Source of the DNA: Flavobacteriales bacterium
GTDB lineage: Bacteria; Bacteroidota; Bacteroidia; Flavobacteriales_E; Vicingaceae
Direction of reading: 5' to 3'
Length of the DNA: 52,645 nt
Assembly (NCBI GenBank): GCA_026196775.1
Contig: JAPHUD010000022.1
Span: 1 to 52,645, forward strand
Positions 32,501-39,309 of the stretch are shown piece by piece. Below the pieces are notes generated by a model that worked only from the letters and a program-made list of their open reading frames with translations, searched no databases and had not been told where the DNA came from. The position numbers and the translations under genes are program-made. How positions within the stretch are numbered: position 1 is the stretch's first letter; each line of letters opens with the position of its first letter.

Positions 32501-34838
32501 GGTACATGGGGTTGCCTATCGTTACGATCCAGCCAACCGTATTCGCAGTAGCAATGTATTTACAGATGCTACCGTACCTACAGCCAATTCTTTTTTAAGT
32601 GCTACCGATAATGGACGTTATCAAACCGAGCACCATTACGATTTAAATGGAAACATTACCGAACTGAAACGAAATAACGATATAGGAGTGGGTGTTGGAA
32701 CGTTTAACATGGACGATATAAAATATAAATATGCCAATAATGCCAATGGATATTTGGAAGCAGGAGCTACCGGATACCTCTATGCTGATGGATCAGTTTC
32801 CACGCCACCTGTTTCACCCAATTTTAGTACTAACAAGTTAACGCAGATTATTGATAACAACGGAGTGGTAAACACTACTGATATTGGAATTACACAAGCT
32901 TCAAACAACTATACCTACGACCCTATAGGACAACTTATAGGCGATGTAAGCGAACAAATAGACCAAATTACGTGGGATACTTACCATAAAGTACAAAAGA
33001 TACATTATTTCGATTTTGGACACCCCGACCTCGAATTCAGGTATGATGGAACAGGAAACCGTATTGCGAAAATAGTGAAACCCAAGTTGGCGAATAATAC
33101 GCTAAAACCACAAAATGAGTGGACAACCTATACCTACCAAAGAGATGCCTTAGGAAACACACTGGCAGTATATGAAAATAACATTGATTTCATAAGCGGA
33201 AACACCTATAAAAGCACCACCACCTTATCCGAGCGTACCATATACGGCAGTAGTAGAATAGGATTAGACATACAACCTAAAACTCAGGTTACTTATTTCA
33301 ATGCCGATTTTTCTTCCGGTCCAATTCCGTTGCCCGGAAATGTAATGGCAACAATAGATCCATCACAACCTGTTTTCTTGAACAGTGATGAAACTATAAG
33401 CGTTAGTGTGGATCCCACAGAACCCAGTATTAATGCTACTATAGAAGCCCACTTTGCTGATATATACCTTACCGTGCCTGCAACTGCCAACCCTACCGAT
33501 TATATTGTAAATAATGGAGCAGTAGAAAACCTTGGTAGCGGATTATTGCGTATATTTGCTGGAAACTATGTAGATATTACCGTGCTGAGCAACAACATGA
33601 CCATAAACACCTCAGGCTATCCCGGCTCATTTACCTCTTCTTCATCGGTATATTTGCAGGCACCCGGTCCTATAGTAATAGCGCCTAAATTCAATCTTAA
33701 AAATAATTACTCGCGTAGCATAGGTACTAAAATTTACGAAAAATCCAACCATTTAGGAAATGTATTGGTAACACTCTCGGACAGGAAATTTCCTGTAGAT
33801 GACAGAACCTCTACGGATGTGAACGGAAACCCAGTGGGTACTGCTGATGGCGTGATGGATTATTATGACCCGAATGTATTGAGTTTTAGTGATTATTATC
33901 CATTCGGCAGCCCAATGCCTGGGAGGAACTTCTCAAGCGGAGATTACCGTTACGGCTTCAATGGTATGGAAAAAGATAATGAGGTGAATAACATTACTGG
34001 AAGTTCTTATACTGCTGCATTTTGGCAATATGATAGTAGGATTGGTAGAAGATGGAATATTGATCCAGTAATAAAACCTTGGAGAAGTTCATATGATGCC
34101 TTCAGTAACAATCCGATAATTTTTGTTGATCCAAATGGGGATGATGATTATTTTAATAATAAAGGAGAATTTTTAGGAAGTGATAATTTAAAAACTAACA
34201 CAATATGGATTGTAACAGATAAAACTATTCCTATAAATTTTTATAGTGATTATAACAAAAAAGTTGTAAACAACAACATAGGACAAAAAAACGCTTACAA
34301 TTTAAGTGGTTTGAATTATAGTTTTACTGACAATCGAAAAATATTAAGAAATGTTTCTAATTTTTATGCTAAATCATTAAATATAAAAGCTTTAGTTGAT
34401 GTTGGAGAACATGAAAAAGAAAACACTATAGCATATGCTACTGGAGCAAATAATATTTATATTAATGTAACTGGTGGTTTAAGCCAAATGTTGGATGATG
34501 CAGGTAATTTTAGAAGTGTACTAAAACATGAAGAAAATCATAATGCTAAATCTGATCCAGAGACAGATCTTGATCATGTATCTATTTATGTTAACCAAAT
34601 AGAAGATGAAAATATATATAATAATACAACTAAAGAATATAAACAAAATATTACACTTAATATTGCAAAATATTTGACTGATGCATATGAAGGTGGTGAG
34701 AAAAGAGAATACATAGAAGGCACCATTAAATATATTAATGATAACCATTCAAAAAAATTAGGGGGCACATATAGTTCAGGTTATTCTTATGATGAAAACA
34801 AGACAATTGTAACTTTTCAAAAAAATAAAAAAAATTAA
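26505..34838 (+). CDS. Giant Rhs-repeat polymorphic toxin with C-terminal zincin-like domain
   Basis: This 2777-residue protein has an N-terminal signal-like segment (MAKQVNKIIVLAVGMVFSLL). A beta-rich N-terminal third is followed by a Cys-rich middle (about residues 715-1560). YD/Rhs repeats run from about residue 1570 to 2480 (for example YKYDSYNKLIWQS, YYYDADNRITHAE, YDPANRIRSS, YDGTGNRIAKI). The Rhs core follows: YYPFGSPMPGRNFSSGDYRY, then GFNGMEKDNEVNNITGSSY, YDSRIGRRWNIDP and FVDPNG ending near residue 2545. Rhs repeats form a cocoon around the cleaved C-terminal toxin. The last about 230 residues differ sharply in composition (AT-rich, Asn/Lys-rich) and carry HEENH at residues 2675-2679, a zinc-protease HExxH motif, with His2691 and Glu2700 as possible third ligands. 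Secretion route is unknown. Confidence 0.85.
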   Translation: MAKQVNKIIVLAVGMVFSLLSYGGNDKIMTYLSGPDIDNVGFLSIADQQHTGLYAPPVTPSVKSAAIFATLKYEESLFPEFDMPGNPIGTEFNLTVTYDITLVTAAYSTVTLTNQVLSIDYNIDGSSPTYKDIDVHQYQGYMEAEISVTAISFTTNLGATVATSFLPEDIYFELSSEVERYYPLSPVPLITTVSPNTHIINDEDPLKNELLLTWEYPLGAESFDLEWVFVDISDDLNSLMTTIQTSTAIYDWKEATRINTTNNYYSVSLAYPSGMIVYRVRPVGIDLVNGNYNLTTTGDFTIPFTGTVANALTAGYAFPYMGLDKEKNWTYKVAYAEEGKRKEGIQYFDGSSRVRQSTTILNTDQNAIVAETMYDFEGRPAINTLPTPVPSKGIGFYENGTAPFNGEYYKENYDADVNHATTGGGPDPMPATTPGSVSLTSQYYSQNNTSSSLYRDYTANANEFPFSRTTYKRDGTDRITEQASVGDQLQHGTVNTTKYYYGTPADMEIERLFGNEVGPSSFYQKNMVKDPNGQVNVSYLDKEGRTIATALAGNTPDNLLPLDYKPTDVFITRNLLANNNVNGTTSSSSSVLTISTPATNVTINYTLSSMDYVEACLNNFTSGVNPFECTYTLDIKVLDENGVDLMMVTTPSPLTNPSPVVITNPLTQAAITFDLGPLEVGTYTINKTLKVHAPTTASYLSDFEELIRDNMTNPLQQCVPYNEPDPVTCDNSCEGICAEAFRETYYNEVSQQMDTVYYDEAGNSEDALGDPYDINDYNLFVAACELECDEAFITPTNLCEQRHELMKSHMSPGGQYFDNIHQKYILLPDGSLDLDVNGNPQPATSPTYDINGWLESAAGVNSTTAPNAIFGYAIVATSTEYTWDEIRTNWQLAPWEAANTDWLDDFVAAYHPEYCAYEYNCVDDLVVYEGTCYGGQFSCTIPRAYIADYDKYMMMGADLSHVTKVKDVIPGGNLEYMDFLNPLKITQFTTNNGVTADNSNYMDATDTPSSGNDFLIDPLFNSALCQTLNLPLQFIDDQGTCTDAPTWITNKLKKFIEINDGTNPVYFHSIWYVMDDPADIAGTSPAGLPQYVIDFYKTIHGDGTTNFPGILDKTGADVTKQNKYQFFRGVYKFYRDYILYKQFKDNPDACGSGKTYEYWNPDVLTDFPAQGGVLDYSSYNMTRDHNYSSTSPSIDEHDWFTLVWYRNLAFDTYNSNPNTSQTLPAVTIATASCNTDCENSAQDWLNQLASCIAAASLTPQQIEDLETDLIAVCKFGCTLNPPIGSSDGDGGVSNTGSPNYFESFQQVITYYLPGCNTTVVYPPIFPTTAGSTTECNCTQLTDYAATLSITPPFTQGNYTSIANALTTLTGTTYIAGDVERWDNFCRDTVGDMIDFPPVLECINCKCDALAFFINTRFDDPNATPTPIDYDPYNLDAAQAAAVAALMTTEFGTSYSGTEIQTLMTQCTADDGAPLNNTQNTNFVDLPDLFRCNANLQITDPEEDCAAELNATNLLNYLNLWEQQLADEIADFETDYLAKCMLAIGTEDREVFTATYQLNEYMYTLYYYDQAGNLIKTVPPEGVIPHVTGTGTGATFVPDVFFTDVKNHRNDPITYPHQNVEHTLITQYKYDSYNKLIWQSTPDGGVTKFWYDVLGRQLLSQNAKQAAVPSSYVYNYIVYDALGRTTEVGEVESTTEITNDILLHYEEEFLPWLNGKTGLITSTVYPATVKKQVTKTFYDEPLNGAVDALFTNGGQKELRTRVTSVTREETYDLDGSGDPIDATYDYGTHYSYDIHGNVNELIQENKHLSLIASGSVVKKLTYEYDLVSGNVNKVTYQPGRFDQFIHRYYYDADNRITHAETSKDNHIWDTDAKYFYYEFGPLARTEIGEKQVAGTDYAYTLQGWLKGVNSNTLKANRDIGKDADLTMNGFNSHFATDAFGYSLGYFDGDYNAINNTIAANNYFLADISGSNLETAAKSLYNGNIRLMTTALLDNLNNLLPVHGVAYRYDPANRIRSSNVFTDATVPTANSFLSATDNGRYQTEHHYDLNGNITELKRNNDIGVGVGTFNMDDIKYKYANNANGYLEAGATGYLYADGSVSTPPVSPNFSTNKLTQIIDNNGVVNTTDIGITQASNNYTYDPIGQLIGDVSEQIDQITWDTYHKVQKIHYFDFGHPDLEFRYDGTGNRIAKIVKPKLANNTLKPQNEWTTYTYQRDALGNTLAVYENNIDFISGNTYKSTTTLSERTIYGSSRIGLDIQPKTQVTYFNADFSSGPIPLPGNVMATIDPSQPVFLNSDETISVSVDPTEPSINATIEAHFADIYLTVPATANPTDYIVNNGAVENLGSGLLRIFAGNYVDITVLSNNMTINTSGYPGSFTSSSSVYLQAPGPIVIAPKFNLKNNYSRSIGTKIYEKSNHLGNVLVTLSDRKFPVDDRTSTDVNGNPVGTADGVMDYYDPNVLSFSDYYPFGSPMPGRNFSSGDYRYGFNGMEKDNEVNNITGSSYTAAFWQYDSRIGRRWNIDPVIKPWRSSYDAFSNNPIIFVDPNGDDDYFNNKGEFLGSDNLKTNTIWIVTDKTIPINFYSDYNKKVVNNNIGQKNAYNLSGLNYSFTDNRKILRNVSNFYAKSLNIKALVDVGEHEKENTIAYATGANNIYINVTGGLSQMLDDAGNFRSVLKHEENHNAKSDPETDLDHVSIYVNQIEDENIYNNTTKEYKQNITLNIAKYLTDAYEGGEKREYIEGTIKYINDNHSKKLGGTYSSGYSYDENKTIVTFQKNKKN

Positions 34839-34844
34839 GGAGTA

Positions 34845-35273
34845 ATGAAAAAAAATATTTTAATAGGCTTAATTATTACAATTTTATTTTCATGTGAAGA
34901 AAAAGATAAAAGTATTAGATTAATTGAAGGAAAATGTTGGAAAATTGTTTCAATCGACACTAAACTAGAACCAATTTATGATGAAGTTCTTAGAATAAAT
35001 AATAAATGTAGAGTTTGGTGTTTATGGGAAAATGGATATTATTATGATTATGATAGTTGTAAAGGTAGAGAAACAGATATAGGGGACCAAGTAATTACTA
35101 ATAATTGGCAATTATTACAAAATGATTCAATAAAGATAGGGAATACAGTTTATAACATAATAACAAGCACGGATGACTCTTTAATTATTAAAACTGGTGA
35201 ATACAAAGTGGTAAGATTAAAATCAATTAATGACGATGCTGAATTGAAAAGAATAATCAAGAAAAATTTGTAG
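34845..35273 (+). CDS. Small lipoprotein, candidate immunity protein for the Rhs toxin
   Basis: This 142-residue protein has a lipobox (MKKNILIGLIITILFSC, Cys at 17). The mature part begins EEKDKSIRLIEGKCWKIVSI. It lies six bases after the Rhs stop and shares its AT-rich, Lys/Asn/Ile-rich composition, the usual place and style of an immunity gene for an Rhs C-terminal toxin. A lipoprotein immunity factor would act in the periplasm or outer membrane, which would suit a secreted protease-like toxin (inference). AAGGAG at 34837-34842 is only two bases from the ATG, too close to be a normal ribosome-binding site. No known immunity domain was recognised. Confidence 0.65.
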   Translation: MKKNILIGLIITILFSCEEKDKSIRLIEGKCWKIVSIDTKLEPIYDEVLRINNKCRVWCLWENGYYYDYDSCKGRETDIGDQVITNNWQLLQNDSIKIGNTVYNIITSTDDSLIIKTGEYKVVRLKSINDDAELKRIIKKNL

Positions 35274-35302
35274 GCAATATACTATTCATCTGGTTTTTAA
35301 AA

Positions 35303-35560
35303 TTAAAAAGGTTCGTAACTACATACAAGAGCAACATCATATTCGTTGTATTTAAACACCTTTTCATTTACCGTTAAGCAGTTAGAAAAATCCGACCTTG
35401 TATTATCCATTACCCGATAATCGTCACCAATAACGGTAATTCTATCGCCTTTGTTTGGTATTAATTTAGTGTTTGTTAAAAATTCACTTGTATTTGGTAG
35501 AAGTTTCCAAGCACTATTATTGGCACTGTAAAAAACACCTATTTTAATTTCATTACTCAT
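35303..35560 (-). CDS. Small protein of unknown function
   Basis: This 85-residue protein has segments IKIGVFYSANNSAWKLLPNT and GDRITVIGDDYRVMDNTRSD that suggest a small beta-barrel or sandwich. No signal peptide and no known family were recognised. It is convergent with the immunity-candidate lipoprotein (29 bases between stops) and lies 28 bases downstream of the next leftward gene, so the two probably form a short operon. Confidence 0.5.
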   Translation of the reverse strand: MSNEIKIGVFYSANNSAWKLLPNTSEFLTNTKLIPNKGDRITVIGDDYRVMDNTRSDFSNCLTVNEKVFKYNEYDVALVCSYEPF

Positions 35561-35588
35561 ATTAATTTTTTTAGTTTAAAGAAATAAT

Positions 35589-35951
35589 TCAGGAAAACAT
35601 TTTATCTAAGATAGGAATAACAAACTTTTCAGTTTTTTCCACATCAGAAATCACTTTGTAAATATTTTTGTGGCTATTTTCAATAATGCTGTTAGTTTCG
35701 GGAGGTAGATTTGTAACATTAATAGTTCTTCTGGAATGTCGTAAAGCATTATAGTCCTTAAAAACATTAAAAACAATAGTTTCTATTGCTGTTTTTAACT
35801 CATCATCCGTCTTGTGCATAAGACAAGAGTAAGGCTTAAAAGCATATTGGCTAAATTTGTCAAGAGCTACATACATAATTGCATCTCCCTCTTGGGTTGA
35901 AGTAAGAAAAGAATAGATGTAAACGACTTCTAAAGGCTTGGTTAATTTCAT
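35589..35951 (-). CDS. Protein of unknown function
   Basis: This 120-residue protein has the phrase GDAIMYVALDKFSQYAFKPY followed by a helical region, which faintly recalls the first-aspartate strand region of RNase H-like integrases (aiDxfSxya), but the other catalytic acids cannot be placed. No signal peptide is present. It is the upstream gene of the two-gene leftward pair. The next 230 bases to the right hold only the gene-tail fragment ending at 36178. Confidence 0.45.
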   Translation of the reverse strand: MKLTKPLEVVYIYSFLTSTQEGDAIMYVALDKFSQYAFKPYSCLMHKTDDELKTAIETIVFNVFKDYNALRHSRRTINVTNLPPETNSIIENSHKNIYKVISDVEKTEKFVIPILDKMFS

Positions 35952-35998
35952 TAAACAAAGCTAATTAAAATGTAGAATTAATTAGCTTATAGATATAA

Positions 35999-36178
35999 AC
36001 TAAATTACTATCCTATTTTTTCCAACCAACTACAACAAAACAAACTAGTTTGGATGAACCAGCAGTTAAACAGAAGTTGAAGGAGCGCTACGGCAATGAC
36101 ATACCGATGGACGAGCAGGTAATATCTCCTGCTAGCATGTTCGAGTCCGATTTGTTGGTCACTGTTGTTGAACGGTAA
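35999..36178 (+). pseudogene. Orphan gene tail, copy 1 (last ~37-45 codons of a lost gene)
   Basis: A frame without start, opened by TAA at 35996-35998, ends with KLKERYGNDIPMDEQVISPA, then SMFESDLLVTVVER and TAA at 36176-36178. The last 111 bases match 41820-41930 at 99 of 111 positions without indels. Eight of the ten sense-codon changes are at third positions, and six of the ten are synonymous, which shows the sequence evolved as protein-coding. Codons such as CGC, GGC, TCC and GTC are unlike the AT-rich core genes. The parent protein was not recognised. Upstream of about 36050 the similarity to any coding sequence is lost. Confidence 0.7.
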
Positions 36179-36184
36179 ATAGAA

Positions 36185-36907
36185 TTAGGGTGTATTCGAT
36201 TCTATATTTTTCAGTTTCAGCTTACTATCCTCACACTTAAAGCTAAAGGATAATAATATCTTCCTCATATTTTCTCGGTGCTTGATACTGTCTTTCATTG
36301 GATATTCGTAATTCAATGTAAAGTAGGCCGGATGAGTGTAGTTAAAAGCTAGTATTTGGTTTGTCGTTCGACTGCCATGCCTATATTCCATCACTTTAAA
36401 CCGACCATCGTTTTTCAGTAAATCGTCAGGTAATTTATTCACAATGATACTACGGCTTTCAGATTTCAACTTGGCGATAGCTGTTTCAGTAATTTCATCT
36501 GAACCAAACCATTCTTTACTTACCCTATGCCATGAGGTATCCTCATATTGGTAGTACATTGGAAGCTCGACCTGAAATCTTAACGAATCATCACCATACC
36601 TCATATCCTCTGGTGTAATCCACCCGTGATCTGCCGTATCAGGCACATTTATGGTTTGTTGAGTTGGATTTGCAAAGCGAAGAAAACTAAACGTCATGTC
36701 ATCTAAAGTGCAAGAACCACTTTCTAGATATTTTTCGACATTAAATTGACTTGGAAGTTTGTAGTGGATTTCATAATTCATATACTCACGTTCAAATCCA
36801 TTAGGTTCAGTTAGGTGATGTTTTTCAACTACGTCTGTGAATCCCGTATAATCCTCACTACAACCTATGACAAATATTATAATGACTATTGAAAGTATAT
36901 TCTTCAT
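36185..36907 (-). CDS. Lipoprotein of unknown function
   Basis: This 240-residue protein has a lipobox MKNILSIVIIIFVIGC (Cys at 16) and mature start SEDYTGFTDV. The body is mixed, with several Trp/Tyr-rich segments (for example DTADHGWITPEDM, QYEDTSWHRVSKEWFG), and ends in a Lys-rich tail. No known domain was recognised. Its stop lies only six bases from the end of gene-tail copy 1. It diverges from the gene at 36981, with 73 bases between their starts. Confidence 0.6.
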   Translation of the reverse strand: MKNILSIVIIIFVIGCSEDYTGFTDVVEKHHLTEPNGFEREYMNYEIHYKLPSQFNVEKYLESGSCTLDDMTFSFLRFANPTQQTINVPDTADHGWITPEDMRYGDDSLRFQVELPMYYQYEDTSWHRVSKEWFGSDEITETAIAKLKSESRSIIVNKLPDDLLKNDGRFKVMEYRHGSRTTNQILAFNYTHPAYFTLNYEYPMKDSIKHRENMRKILLSFSFKCEDSKLKLKNIESNTP

Positions 36908-36980
36908 AACCCTAAGATAACGATTATTCTTAACAAATTGTTTCAGTTGATTATATTAACATTTGTGATTAGCTTTGACT

Positions 36981-37541
36981 ATGGATTATTATGTCGAAAA
37001 TTATACTACACCAAGAGGTGGAGATTCAGAATACAAGGTTCTCGTTGTTAAGATAACCGCACCTTGTCAAGTTCTACAAGATGGCGAGGGCTCGATTCAC
37101 CAGTGTATTATAGATGCTGGTTTATCATTATCTGTTGGGCTATATTTTTATAGGTTTAAGACGGTGGATGAAACAGGCTTCACTAAGATTGGAGAGGTTT
37201 CTAACTGGGAAGGAATTATCAAGAGGAAGAAAAGAGGATGGTTGTCCCCTGAAAGTTACAGTGACACTTACAAGGGGAAGGTGTTACATGAAGATGTTGA
37301 AAGCGCTTCGGAAAGTAATCCTATGTATTTTGTTTTCTACGGGTTTGATGAGTCTAAATCGTTCCCCAAGATCGATGAAATACGCGCCTTCCACAATCAC
37401 AAGACACACTTTAAGACGACTACTCGAAATAGAGAAGGCGCTAACAGTTATGTTGAACTAGGTTCTAAACTAGTGTGGTATCCAAATGCCTTTGAAGAAG
37501 TGTTGAATCTCAAACTACCGTCTGGCAGAAATTATCCATGA
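36981..37541 (+). CDS. Protein of unknown function
   Basis: This 186-residue protein starts at ATG 36981 (MDYYVENYTTPRGGDSEYKV). A TTG two codons upstream is possible but unnecessary. It is soluble, with no signal or membrane segment, and contains the His-rich stretch AFHNHKTHFKTTTRNREGAN near residues 143-162. No family was recognised. It is the only rightward gene between the two gene-tail fragments, and it is convergent with the EndoU gene (17 bases between stops). Confidence 0.5.
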   Translation: MDYYVENYTTPRGGDSEYKVLVVKITAPCQVLQDGEGSIHQCIIDAGLSLSVGLYFYRFKTVDETGFTKIGEVSNWEGIIKRKKRGWLSPESYSDTYKGKVLHEDVESASESNPMYFVFYGFDESKSFPKIDEIRAFHNHKTHFKTTTRNREGANSYVELGSKLVWYPNAFEEVLNLKLPSGRNYP

Positions 37542-37558
37542 TAAAAATATGTGTGGTG

Positions 37559-38218
37559 CTACCTAATATACATAGGGTAAACGGATTTAAGCTTCCCATT
37601 CTCAATGATGAATACAACAGGAATCCCCGAATACGTCACGCCTACAGATTTTCTGTCCGAAATTATTTTACGATTCTCATAGGCTGTTCGGCATTCATCT
37701 ACTAGTTCCTGTAACCCCCACGATGTAGGGAAAAATGTAGAGGCTCTCGATTTCGTCATCCATCTTTTAGAACGAGGGTTGTACACCATCACGAATGCTT
37801 CCCATATCCCATATTTATTTGTGGGTACAGTTTGCTGGATAACTCGTACTCGTTCCTTGTTGAATAAGTGTACACCAAGCACTCCTTTACTGTTCACAGT
37901 GCCGTTACTGGAATGCTGCATCAGAGGATAGATCTGCTTTAAATATTCCGAACCATCCAAAGGGACGTACACGCGCCTTGTTGTTTTTATTAAGAATCGA
38001 TCCTCCTGTATTTTTCTTGCACGTGTCGGATTCTGGATTTCAAGGTGTTTAAATATTTCGGACTGCTGTTTTAGTTCCTTGATACTGTCGTATGGTCCCT
38101 CGCCAACACCCTTAGGGTGCTTAGCGATGTTGTCATGAGTCTCGAAGATTCTGGATCCAGGTTCTAAATCTAAAATCTCACCACCGATATTGTCGATTAT
38201 GTAGTACCATTTCTTCAT
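37559..38218 (-). CDS. EndoU-family RNase, stand-alone effector
   Basis: This 219-residue protein has an EndoU fold in its C-terminal half (about residues 95-219). Expected catalytic residues are His102 (MQHSSNG), His117 (KGVLGVHLF), Thr195 (GVTYSGIP) and Tyr214 (SVYPMY). The linking motifs GIWEAFVMVYNP, STFFPTSW and ECRTAYENR match bacterial EndoU toxins such as CdiA C-terminal tips. EndoU enzymes cut RNA (tRNA or rRNA in characterised toxins). Here the domain is not fused to a secreted carrier and has no signal peptide, so it would act inside its own cell. The N-terminal 90 residues are unrecognised. The ATG overlaps the TGA of the 44-residue gene, indicating translational coupling. It is the last gene of a four-gene operon. 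Confidence 0.8.
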   Translation of the reverse strand: MKKWYYIIDNIGGEILDLEPGSRIFETHDNIAKHPKGVGEGPYDSIKELKQQSEIFKHLEIQNPTRARKIQEDRFLIKTTRRVYVPLDGSEYLKQIYPLMQHSSNGTVNSKGVLGVHLFNKERVRVIQQTVPTNKYGIWEAFVMVYNPRSKRWMTKSRASTFFPTSWGLQELVDECRTAYENRKIISDRKSVGVTYSGIPVVFIIENGKLKSVYPMYIR

Positions 38219-38349
38219 CCAATCAAAGTTAAGTATTTCATGTGTTTAGCAGGGGGTGGCCATTCTATAAAAATGTGACCGCCATTCGGTAAGTATATTA
38301 TTAAGTCTTCTTCTGTTGGCCATATCAATATATCTTCTTCTCTAATCAT
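38215..38349 (-). CDS. 44-residue protein between the 319-residue protein and EndoU
   Basis: The short frame begins MIREEDILIWPTEEDLIIYL and ends KYLTLIG. The central part is LPNGGHIFIEWPPP. It starts within the last codons of the 319-residue gene (eight-base overlap, 38342-38349) and its TGA overlaps the ATG of the EndoU gene. Such a double overlap argues that it is translated. It is acidic at the N-terminus and could be an antitoxin or adaptor of the basic EndoU (inference). No family was recognised; it is too short for a sure call. Confidence 0.55.
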   Translation of the reverse strand: MIREEDILIWPTEEDLIIYLPNGGHIFIEWPPPAKHMKYLTLIG

Positions 38350-39301
38350 TTTCAACCTTGTAGGAACAGTTTAGTGCAGTGTTCTTTTTGTAATCAATAG
38401 GAAGTTGGAACTTTCTTAATTCATCTTCCGGGGCAATTTCGTTAGTGTAATTTCCCACTAAAATATTAATACAGGCTCTTGTTTTATATGCTTGGTCGAC
38501 TAACAAGTCAATATCAAAATTTGGTGTATCAGGAGGAAACACAAAGCGTAAGAAGTTATTTTCTTTTTCAAGGTCACCGATAAATGGTCTCACATTATCT
38601 GTAAATCCAGGCATCATTAATCCCATTTTGAAGCCAAACCTACCCTTAGATGTAGCAGCTTTAATATTAAGATTATCATAAGCGACAACATAAGGAGGCA
38701 TCTCTCCATTCATATCTTTTTTAACCTGATCTTCATTGTAAGTATTCCCAAAAGGTCGCATCGGAACAGCCAAACCATGTTTATACTGATTGTAGAAAAA
38801 CCAATATTTCGTATAGAATTTCACTTGATCATCAACAAGTTCAATAAGCCGGTCAACCCCATCTGTAATTTCCTGTTGATCTTTCGAATCTGGAAATTTC
38901 ACATCAGGGATATAAAAGTCTTTACTTACTGTAGTGTTGTTTGCTTTATACGATTTTATTTTCTCCGTGATTTTTCCTGCTTTATATGTTACAATATTCC
39001 TTATGAAGTAATCTTTTTTCTTAGTTGCTTCCATTAAAGCAAATAGATCTTCAATATATTGAATACATTGAGATATAGCATCATGATATAACCCGTTATG
39101 TATTTCCTGTGCAATAGTTTCAGTTCCGTCATGCTCGCCCCATTTTTTTATCTCAGGTAACAAACTACCATAAAAATCATAACGATCCTTAATGAGTTTT
39201 TCTATGGTTAAGACCTTTGCTAATCTCCATTCTTTGAAATAGCTTCGGAAATAAGTAAGCGTTAGATCAAGTGATGCACGTTTTCTTTGTTCAGGTGTCA
39301 T
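38342..39301 (-). CDS. Unknown protein with HEPN-like helical features
   Basis: This 319-residue, mainly helical protein has no signal peptide. The segment FFYNQYKHGLAVPMRP (about residues 168-183), preceded by two long helices, recalls the end of HEPN-like four-helix domains that lack the RNase RxxxxH motif; this is pattern similarity only. The C-terminal part (NNFLRFVFPPDTPNFDIDLL, residues about 245-290) looks like a second domain. It lies eight bases after the 395-residue gene and overlaps the 44-residue gene. Confidence 0.6.
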   Translation of the reverse strand: MTPEQRKRASLDLTLTYFRSYFKEWRLAKVLTIEKLIKDRYDFYGSLLPEIKKWGEHDGTETIAQEIHNGLYHDAISQCIQYIEDLFALMEATKKKDYFIRNIVTYKAGKITEKIKSYKANNTTVSKDFYIPDVKFPDSKDQQEITDGVDRLIELVDDQVKFYTKYWFFYNQYKHGLAVPMRPFGNTYNEDQVKKDMNGEMPPYVVAYDNLNIKAATSKGRFGFKMGLMMPGFTDNVRPFIGDLEKENNFLRFVFPPDTPNFDIDLLVDQAYKTRACINILVGNYTNEIAPEDELRKFQLPIDYKKNTALNCSYKVEND

Positions 39302-39309
39302 AGTATTAC

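Noticed and set aside
16328..34838. Type IX secretion C-terminal sorting domains in the large surface proteins
   Set aside because: None of the SprB-repeat, SpvB-like or Rhs proteins ends in the Gly/Lys-rich sorting domain pattern.
34837..34842. AAGGAG as ribosome-binding site of the immunity candidate
   Set aside because: It is only two bases from the ATG, too close for normal pairing, and Bacteroidota rarely rely on Shine-Dalgarno sites.
35589..35951. Transposase/integrase fragment
   Set aside because: Only one weak aspartate-strand-like phrase is present. The other catalytic acids and a DNA-binding part are missing.
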